A stretch of 11,967 nt of DNA from Actinomycetota bacterium (lineage in GTDB: Bacteria > Actinomycetota > Actinomycetes > Nanopelagicales > Nanopelagicaceae): contig VGAF01000029.1 of assembly GCA_016870855.1 (NCBI GenBank), positions 1 to 11,967 on the forward strand, written 5' to 3'. Under the pieces are notes generated by a model that had not been told where the DNA came from, searched no databases, and was given only the letters and a program-made list of their open reading frames with translations. Shown here piece after piece: positions 7,143 through 11,967 of this stretch. A program made the translations under genes and the position numbers. Positions within the stretch are counted from its first letter, which is position 1. Every line of letters starts with the position of its first letter.

Positions 7143-8866
7143 TACTTAAGTGCGGCCAGAACTTCTTTTATTACATCGGCAAGTAGGACTTCGCTCTTTG
7201 CCCCAGTAGTTCTTATCCGGAGTTCAACTTTTCCTTCAGCTAAAGCCTTACCAACAATAACGATGACTGGATTACCAATTAATTCAGCATCTTTGAATTT
7301 AACACCAGGGCTTGCCTCTTTACGGTCATCTAGCATGACCGTGACGCCCTTTGACTCTAAGTCCAACGCAATCTTCTCAGCGGTTGTAAAGGGAAGATCT
7401 TCCTTGCCGGTGGCAACGATGTGAACCATTGCTGGTGCTATTTCTTTCGGCCAAACAAGTCCAATATCATCGTGGGTCTGTTCTGCGATAGCCGCAACAG
7501 CGCGTGAAACACCAATTCCATAAGAACCCATAGTTACAACTCGAGATTTACCTTGGCCATCTAGGACCGTTAACTCAAGTGCTTCGGCATATTTCCTTCC
7601 TAATTGGAAGATGTGACCGATTTCAATCGCGCGATCTATTACGACTGGGGTATCGCACTTCGGGCATGAATCCCCTTCGCGCACTTCGGCAGCCTCAACA
7701 AATCCATCAACTTGAAAATCTCTTCCATGCGTTACATAACGTGCATGTTTATTCTGCAGATTCGCACCCGTAATCCAGTGTGAACCGATGACAATTCTTG
7801 GGTCGGCATATAACTTAATTCCAAATCGTTTTGCATCTTGCGGTCCAACATATCCCTTTACAAACTCTTTACGTTTTGCGAAATCTTCATCATCAAACAA
7901 GCGGAGTTCTTTTACGCCTACGAGGTTTGCTTCTAACCGCTTGAGGTCAACTTCTCGATCTCCAGGAACAAGTACGCATATTGGCTCACCATCGGCTACG
8001 AGGAGAACATTCTTGAGCGTCTCTGCCGCAGTGATATTTGCGTTGTACTTTTTATTCATTACCTCTACAAGAGTTTCAATCGTTGGTGTATTTGGGGTAT
8101 CCAAGACCTCTATTTGAGGCGGAGTATCAATCGACTTCTTTTCAGCTTTAGTTACCATCGCTTCAACATTTGCGGCATAGCCACAACTCTTACATAAGAC
8201 ATAGGTGTCTTCGCCGGTTGGGCAAGGCGCTAAGAATTCTTCAGATTTTGAACCGCCCATCGCGCCTGACATGGCAGAAACTATGTTGTAAGAGAGTCCA
8301 AGTCGATCAAAGGTAGAGATATAGGCATCGCGATGTTTGTTGTAGGAGACTTCTAGGCCAGCATCATCAACATCAAATGAGTAAGAATCCTTCATAACGA
8401 ATTCACGTCCCCGGATGATTCCGCTTCTTGGTCTTGCTTCATCGCGGTACTTGGTTTGGATCTGATAGATGTTAAGCGGCAGATCTTTATATGAGGAGTA
8501 CTCACCTTTAACCATAAGCGTGAACATCTCTTCATGGGTTGGGCCGAGTAAGTAATCACTGCCTTTGCGATCTTTTAGGCGGAAGAGCGCCGGACCGTAT
8601 TCATCCCAGCGCGCGGTTCTTTCGTAAGGATCCTTCGGCAAGAGAGCTGGGAAGTGAACTTCCTGAAAGCCGGCTCTATCCATCTCTTCTCTTATTACTC
8701 GTTCTACATTTCGTAGCACGATTACACCAAGCGGTAACCAGGAGAAAATACCGGCAGCGATTGGCCGGATATAACCCGCTCGTACCAATAACTTGTGGCT
8801 TGGAACAGAAGCATCAGATGGATCATCGCGGAGCGTGCGCAAAAATAGAGAGGACATCCGCAACAT
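7142..8866 (-). CDS. proS: Prolyl-tRNA synthetase, bacterial type with INS editing domain
   Basis: ProRS charges tRNA-Pro with proline and, through its insertion domain, clears mischarged alanyl-tRNA-Pro. The 574-residue protein is full length. The opening (SSLFLRTLRDDPSDASVPSHKLLVRAGYIR, 5-34) is typical. Class II motif 2 is YRDEARPRSG (140-149), GPTHEE sits at 108-113 and motif 3 at 447-455 (GSYGIGVSR). The INS editing domain lies between, about 220-405, and includes GSHWITGANLQNKH (361-374). The anticodon-binding domain runs from ~475 to the end (LDDRKEASPGVKFKDAELIGNP). The start is ATG at 8866; an in-frame ATG at 8857 is possible. Neither has a Shine-Dalgarno, but a -10-like box lies 7 nt before the first. 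ispG ends 18 nt upstream, and the permease gene starts within the stop codon. Confidence 0.97.
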   Translation of the reverse strand: MLRMSSLFLRTLRDDPSDASVPSHKLLVRAGYIRPIAAGIFSWLPLGVIVLRNVERVIREEMDRAGFQEVHFPALLPKDPYERTARWDEYGPALFRLKDRKGSDYLLGPTHEEMFTLMVKGEYSSYKDLPLNIYQIQTKYRDEARPRSGIIRGREFVMKDSYSFDVDDAGLEVSYNKHRDAYISTFDRLGLSYNIVSAMSGAMGGSKSEEFLAPCPTGEDTYVLCKSCGYAANVEAMVTKAEKKSIDTPPQIEVLDTPNTPTIETLVEVMNKKYNANITAAETLKNVLLVADGEPICVLVPGDREVDLKRLEANLVGVKELRLFDDEDFAKRKEFVKGYVGPQDAKRFGIKLYADPRIVIGSHWITGANLQNKHARYVTHGRDFQVDGFVEAAEVREGDSCPKCDTPVVIDRAIEIGHIFQLGRKYAEALELTVLDGQGKSRVVTMGSYGIGVSRAVAAIAEQTHDDIGLVWPKEIAPAMVHIVATGKEDLPFTTAEKIALDLESKGVTVMLDDRKEASPGVKFKDAELIGNPVIVIVGKALAEGKVELRIRTTGAKSEVLLADVIKEVLAALK

Positions 8867-8879
8867 GGTGCGTAGCCTA
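8867..8879 (-). promoter_or_regulatory. Candidate -10 box for a leaderless proS transcript
   Basis: The hexamer TAGGCT (8879-8874) fits the actinobacterial -10 pattern TANNNT and ends 7 nt before the proS ATG, the spacing expected when transcription starts at the first base of the start codon. No Shine-Dalgarno is present. I see no good -35 box; it would fall within the 3' end of ispG. Read-through from ispG is also possible. Confidence 0.4.
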
Positions 8880-8884
8880 GCGAA

Positions 8885-10036
8885 TTACTTAACGCTTACT
8901 GAGGGTTCACCGGATGCGACACCGGCAGCTTCCATCTCTTCTGCGATCTTCATCGCTTCTTCAATCAGAGTTTCGACAATCTGTGCTTCTGGAACGGTCT
9001 TAATTACTTGGCCCTTTACAAAGATCTGGCCCTTTCCATTTCCTGATGCAACACCAAGATCTGCTTCACGTGCTTCGCCTGGGCCATTAACAACACAACC
9101 CATCACCGCAACACGGAGTGGAACTGTCATTCCATCAAGTCCAGCTTGGACCTTCTCGGCTAGTGAATAAACATCTACCTGTGCTCTTCCGCAAGAAGGA
9201 CAAGAAACTATTTCAAGACGGCGTTGGCGAAGATTTAGAGATTCAAGAATTGAGATTCCAACCTTCACCTCTTCAACCGGTGGAGCGGATAGTGAAACTC
9301 TAATGGTGTCACCAATACCTTCAGAGAGAAGTATTCCGAAAGCAGTTGCAGATTTAATTGTTCCTTGGAATGCCGGACCAGCTTCAGTAACGCCAAGGTG
9401 TAGCGGGTAATCACACTTTGAAGCAAGAAGTCGATATGCCTTAACCATCGTGACAGGATCATGGTGCTTTACTGAAATCTTCATATTGGTAAAGCCATGC
9501 TCTTCAAATAGACCAATCTCCCAAAGTGCCGACTCAGCAAGAGCTTCTGGGGTTGCCTTGCCATACTTCTCAAGTAGTCGTGGATCGAGAGATCCAGCAT
9601 TAACACCAATTCGGATTGGGATACCAGCATCTCCGGCGGCCTTGGCAACTTCTTTAACTTTGTCATCAAACTGTTTGATATTTCCAGGATTTACTCGAAC
9701 TCCAGCGCAACCCGCATCAATAGCAGCGAAGATGTACTTAGGTTGAAAATGAATATCTGCGATGACAGGAATCTGAGATTTCTTGGCGATTTGTGAGAGC
9801 GCGTCGGCATCATCTTGGCTCGGGACAGCGACGCGGACAATCTGGCAACCAGAAGCAGTTAGTTCTGCGATTTGTTGGAGCGTTGAATTAACGTCGGCAG
9901 TAACAGTCGTGCACATGGATTGGACTGAGACCGGCGCATCACCACCAACTAGAACATTTCCTAATTTGAGCTGTTTGGTGTTGCGACGCGGCGCTAAAGT
10001 AGGAGGAGGAGTCTGTGGCATGCCGAGATTAACCAT
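8885..10036 (-). CDS. ispG: 4-hydroxy-3-methylbut-2-en-1-yl diphosphate synthase (HMBPP synthase), MEP pathway
   Basis: IspG is the [4Fe-4S] enzyme that converts MEcPP to HMBPP, the penultimate step of the MEP isoprenoid pathway. From the chosen ATG the protein has 383 residues, as in other short-form bacterial enzymes. The TIM-barrel part shows VSVQSMCTT, VRVAVPS, VIADIHF and CAGVRVNPGNI. The C-terminal part carries the cluster ligands in CPSCGR (two cysteines) and in MGCVVNGPGE, which also supplies the conserved glutamate. I chose ATG at 10036 because a -35/-10 pair places the transcription start there. An in-frame TTG at 10054 would add six residues but lies over the proposed -10 region. 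proS follows 18 nt after the stop. All expected catalytic residues are visible. Confidence 0.96.
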   Translation of the reverse strand: MVNLGMPQTPPPTLAPRRNTKQLKLGNVLVGGDAPVSVQSMCTTVTADVNSTLQQIAELTASGCQIVRVAVPSQDDADALSQIAKKSQIPVIADIHFQPKYIFAAIDAGCAGVRVNPGNIKQFDDKVKEVAKAAGDAGIPIRIGVNAGSLDPRLLEKYGKATPEALAESALWEIGLFEEHGFTNMKISVKHHDPVTMVKAYRLLASKCDYPLHLGVTEAGPAFQGTIKSATAFGILLSEGIGDTIRVSLSAPPVEEVKVGISILESLNLRQRRLEIVSCPSCGRAQVDVYSLAEKVQAGLDGMTVPLRVAVMGCVVNGPGEAREADLGVASGNGKGQIFVKGQVIKTVPEAQIVETLIEEAMKIAEEMEAAGVASGEPSVSVK

Positions 10037-10071
10037 GTCCTTATTCTGCCTCAAGCATTAGAGTTGCTCAA
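10037..10071 (-). promoter_or_regulatory. Candidate ispG promoter, leaderless type
   Basis: On the minus strand TTGAGC (10071-10066, four of six matches to TTGACA in the first four positions) is followed by a 17-nt spacer and CAGAAT (10048-10043, close to TANNNT). A 6-nt gap then leads to the ispG ATG at 10036. Spacing and position suit a transcript starting at or next to the start codon. AAGGA also lies here but only one base before the ATG, too close to act as a Shine-Dalgarno. The -35 box overlaps the -10 region of the opposite-strand microprotein. Confidence 0.5.
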
Positions 10072-10143
10072 ATGAAGCCTTGGATGTTCGTTCTTTATCT
10101 AGTCGTATCAATAGCCCTCATAACTTGGGTCTATGGTTTTTGA
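10072..10143 (+). CDS. Possible 23-residue single-span membrane microprotein
   Basis: In the 115-bp gap between ispG and rseP, on the strand opposite to both, an ATG opens 23 codons ending in TGA. The peptide starts MKPWMFVLYLVV and ends in ITWVYGF. It has one lysine near the N-terminus and an almost unbroken hydrophobic run of about 18 residues, as in a single membrane span with the N-terminus inside. TAGAGT (10059-10064) ends 7 nt before the ATG, a leaderless -10 arrangement; there is no clear Shine-Dalgarno or -35. I do not recognise the sequence. An open run of this length occurs often by chance and AT-rich DNA favours hydrophobic codons, so this remains a candidate. Confidence 0.35.
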   Translation: MKPWMFVLYLVVSIALITWVYGF

Positions 10144-10155
10144 AGGATTCGGCTA

Positions 10156-11340
10156 CTAGATATTTAGATTGATCGGATTGAAGATATCTGCAAATAAGAG
10201 CAATAAAGTAAGAAATATCAACAACGCTAAGACCACCACAGTTATCGGGGTCAGCTTTTCGACATCTACAGGTCCTGGGATCTCTTTTCCGCGCATCCGA
10301 TAAATCTTGTTTCGCACTGCTTCATAAAGCGCTACTGCAATATGTCCGCCATCGAGCGGAAGTATTGGGACCAGATTGAATACTCCAACAAAGATATTTA
10401 GCGAGGCCACCAACAATAAGAAGGTAGCGAGTTTCTCTCCTGAAGTAAGCACACCGCTTGAAGCAGCTTCCCCCGAAACCCGCGCTACTCCAACAATTCC
10501 GACTAAGCCTTCGACACTTCGCTCTTCACCAAGAAAAGTCTGGCCAAACAACGATGGAATCTGGGCAGGTAGTCCAACTAGCGCTTTAAGTGATCCAGCA
10601 AAGAGATCTCGAGTCGCAGATGCTGAAGATGCAAGTGCTTCGATTGGATTTTCTCTTACTTGACCGAACTCATTGATGATGCCGAGGAAACCACGCGCTT
10701 CACCATCGATAACTCGCGTTGCTGGGACGGTATTAATAATTATCTCTTGGCCATCACGAATTATTATTAAAGAGAGGTTCTTTCCCGCCGATGCCCGCAA
10801 GATCGGAGTTATCTCTTCCCAATCCATATTCCTAACGCTGTTTGCGCCGATGATTTCATCGCCCGGAAGAATCCCCGCGCTCTTTGCCGGTGAGATTGGA
10901 TCGTTTGGAGTGCACTCAGCGCTCTTTGGAACACATGGGACGACTTGTGAGACCGTTGGAAGAACCTTTGAAACTCCAACTCCGGCGAAGAGGATGAAGA
11001 GCAATAAGAAACCAAGAACGAAGTGGAGAAATGATCCGGCTCCAAGTACAACCAACTTTTGGGAGGTCTTCGCTTTGTAGAAAGCTCGCGGTTGGATTTC
11101 GACCGGCAACTCTTCTTTCGGAGTCATTCCAGAAATCTTGCAGTAACCACCAGCAGGAATCCCCTTCAATCCAAATTCAGTCTCACCTCTTTGGGTAGAC
11201 CAGATCCGCTTTCCAAAGCCGAGGAAGAACTCGGTTACCCGCATCCCGTAACGCTTTGCCGTTATGTAGTGGCCAAACTCGTGAACCATCACCGAAAAGA
11301 GAAGCGCCGCAACAAAGGCTAAGACTCCAAGCAGACCCAC
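10156..11340 (-). CDS. rseP: Site-2 protease family intramembrane zinc metalloprotease (RseP/Rip1-like)
   Basis: This membrane metalloprotease cuts substrates within the bilayer; in actinobacteria the relative Rip1 cleaves anti-sigma factors and other membrane proteins. The 394-residue protein has the zinc motif HEFGH (20-24) in the first membrane segment. A second membrane segment lies at ~97-120, and a single PDZ domain at ~125-215 includes AKSAGILPGDEI. The second metal-site motif NLVPILPLDGGH (322-333) lies in the third segment, and a final segment at ~365-385. Two cysteines (136 and 143) sit in the predicted extracytoplasmic part just before the PDZ core. The start is GTG at 11340 with AGGAG five bases upstream, overlapping the dxr stop; the gap is 8 nt. 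dxr-rseP-ispG is a standard actinobacterial order. Confidence 0.93.
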   Translation of the reverse strand: MGLLGVLAFVAALLFSVMVHEFGHYITAKRYGMRVTEFFLGFGKRIWSTQRGETEFGLKGIPAGGYCKISGMTPKEELPVEIQPRAFYKAKTSQKLVVLGAGSFLHFVLGFLLLFILFAGVGVSKVLPTVSQVVPCVPKSAECTPNDPISPAKSAGILPGDEIIGANSVRNMDWEEITPILRASAGKNLSLIIIRDGQEIIINTVPATRVIDGEARGFLGIINEFGQVRENPIEALASSASATRDLFAGSLKALVGLPAQIPSLFGQTFLGEERSVEGLVGIVGVARVSGEAASSGVLTSGEKLATFLLLVASLNIFVGVFNLVPILPLDGGHIAVALYEAVRNKIYRMRGKEIPGPVDVEKLTPITVVVLALLIFLTLLLLFADIFNPINLNI

Positions 11341-11348
11341 TTAATCTC

Positions 11349-11701
11349 CTATTTCTGCGTCAGTAACTCGGTAGCGACGCGGCGCGCATCATTCTCGATA
11401 GCGGTGACATCAGCTAGATCACGTAACTTTTCGGGGGCTCCCGAGTTTAGTTTTGCCACGGTTCTATCAATCGTATCCACAATGGCTGTGAATGGAATTC
11501 GCTCGCTCAAGAACGCATCGACCGCAACTTCATTTGCTGCGTTAAAAATCGCTGTGAAAGATCCACCGAGCGCGATCCGATCTCTTCCATGCGCCATAAC
11601 TAAATCGCCGCCACGCGGAACTTATCGGGATTCTGAGAAATTACCTCAAGTGCTTGGGTTCCAATCGACCCAGTCGATCCCAAGATAACTACATCACGCA
11701 C
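11349..11701 (-). pseudogene. dxr: 1-deoxy-D-xylulose 5-phosphate reductoisomerase with a large internal deletion
   Basis: DXR makes 2-C-methyl-D-erythritol 4-phosphate, the first committed step of the MEP pathway. From GTG at 11701 the frame reads VRDVVILGSTGSIGTQALEV and on to NPDKFRVAAI, a clear DXR N-terminus with its NADPH-binding GSTGSIG, then stops at a TAG (11602-11600). In another frame, open from 11621, lies a clear DXR C-terminus: GGSFTAIFNAANEVAVDAFL and on to ELLTQK, ending at the normal place before rseP. Compared with E. coli DXR (398 residues) about 280 central residues are missing, including all metal-binding and substrate-binding residues. An isolated C-terminal frame from ATG 11597 (82 residues) cannot be active. 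The cause may be a true deletion or an assembly error near the junction at about 11600-11620. Confidence 0.85.
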
Positions 11702-11741
11702 TCGGCAATCATCTCAGAAACCGAAATATTCGCGGTAAAGA

Positions 11742-11753
11742 TAGACTGCGGCA
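11742..11753 (+). promoter_or_regulatory. Candidate -10 box for a leaderless gabT transcript
   Basis: TAGACT (11742-11747) matches TANNNT and ends 6 nt before the gabT ATG, with no Shine-Dalgarno between them. The expected -35 position (near 11719-11724) shows no good match to TTGACA. The 52-bp gap between the divergent dxr and gabT starts (11702-11753) must hold both promoters. For dxr, GATGAT lies at a similar distance from its GTG but is a weaker match. Confidence 0.45.
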
Positions 11754-11967
11754 ATGAGTTCCGGCCCAAAGATTCCGCAAGAGCGCAAAGTTGTAACCGC
11801 AATTCCTGGACCAAAATCACAAGAGGTCATCAAACGTAGACGTGAAGCGGTCTCAGCAGCCCTCGGTATGGCCATCCCAGTCGTAGTTGAGAAAGCTGGT
11901 GGTGGAGTAATTGTCGATATCGATGGAAACTCCATCATTGATATGGGCGCAGGAATCGCTGTAGTTA
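11754..11967 (+). CDS. gabT: 4-aminobutyrate aminotransferase, N-terminal part (runs off the right edge)
   Basis: GabT is a PLP-dependent class III aminotransferase that moves the amino group of GABA to 2-oxoglutarate, giving succinate semialdehyde and glutamate. Only 71 codons are in the window, and the PLP lysine region is not included. The visible part matches the actinobacterial GabT N-terminus: KVVTAIPGPKSQEVIKRRRE (12-31), then VSAALGMAIPVVVEKAGGGVIVDIDGNSIIDMGAGIAVV, where the D(V/I)DGN...ID(L/M)G(S/A)GIAV pattern is characteristic. Other class III aminotransferases share parts of this, but IPGP.S combined with the rest favours GabT. The gene is divergent from dxr and is the only clear plus-strand gene. 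The ATG at 11754 has a -10-like box 6 nt upstream, suggesting leaderless translation. Confidence 0.88.
   Translation, partial: MSSGPKIPQERKVVTAIPGPKSQEVIKRRREAVSAALGMAIPVVVEKAGGGVIVDIDGNSIIDMGAGIAVV

Noticed and set aside
10115..10140. Imperfect hairpin in the ispG-rseP gap (ATAG-CCC with GGG-CTAT).
   Set aside because: The stem has a bulge and is short, and no T-run follows on either side, so I do not call it a terminator.
11754..11967. Horizontal transfer of gabT into the locus, since it is divergent from the core block.
   Set aside because: Its codon use and composition look like those of its neighbours, and there is no mobile-element trace, tRNA or repeat at the boundary.

Overview
The window is a chromosomal core region of an actinobacterium. 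The gene order on the minus strand is dxr, rseP, ispG, proS, rimP, nusA, infB, rbfA, truB, ribF, which is a familiar actinobacterial arrangement. The proteins have actinobacterial features, for example a Gly/Pro/Gln/Arg-rich linker in IF2 and a NusA KH1 loop of the GPMG type. Base composition looks moderate (near or just under half G+C by eye, not counted), far below most actinobacteria. With tight gene packing, 1-nt and 4-nt overlaps and short intergenic gaps, this suggests a streamlined lineage such as the freshwater acI group (Nanopelagicales). The lineage is an inference; the phylum is well supported.

Layout from right to left, in the direction most genes are read. A partial 4-aminobutyrate aminotransferase gene (gabT) runs rightward out of the window from 11754. 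Divergent from it is a broken dxr (11349-11701): its first 33 codons and last ~80 codons are present, but everything between is missing and the two parts are in different frames. rseP (site-2 protease) follows after 8 nt. A 115-bp gap holds the ispG promoter and a possible 23-codon membrane microprotein on the opposite strand. Then come ispG, proS (with an INS editing domain) and a TauE/YfcA-type permease that starts inside the proS stop codon.

The second block is the translation and transcription cluster: rimP and nusA (4-nt overlap), then a 185-nt gap, then infB, rbfA and truB (1-nt and 4-nt overlaps) and ribF, which is cut by the left edge. It joins 30S maturation (RimP, RbfA), elongation/antitermination (NusA), initiation (IF2), tRNA pseudouridine-55 synthesis (TruB) and flavin cofactor synthesis (RibF). 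ylxR, usually found between nusA and infB in actinobacteria, is not recognisable. Its place is taken by a non-coding stretch with a three-part inverted repeat.

I see no RNA gene, CRISPR array, insertion sequence or phage gene, and no convincing new multi-gene system. The items most worth checking are the dxr internal deletion (real or an assembly error), the microprotein between ispG and rseP, the structured nusA-infB spacer without ylxR, and the likely leaderless starts (-10 box 6-7 nt before the start codon) at gabT, ispG and proS.
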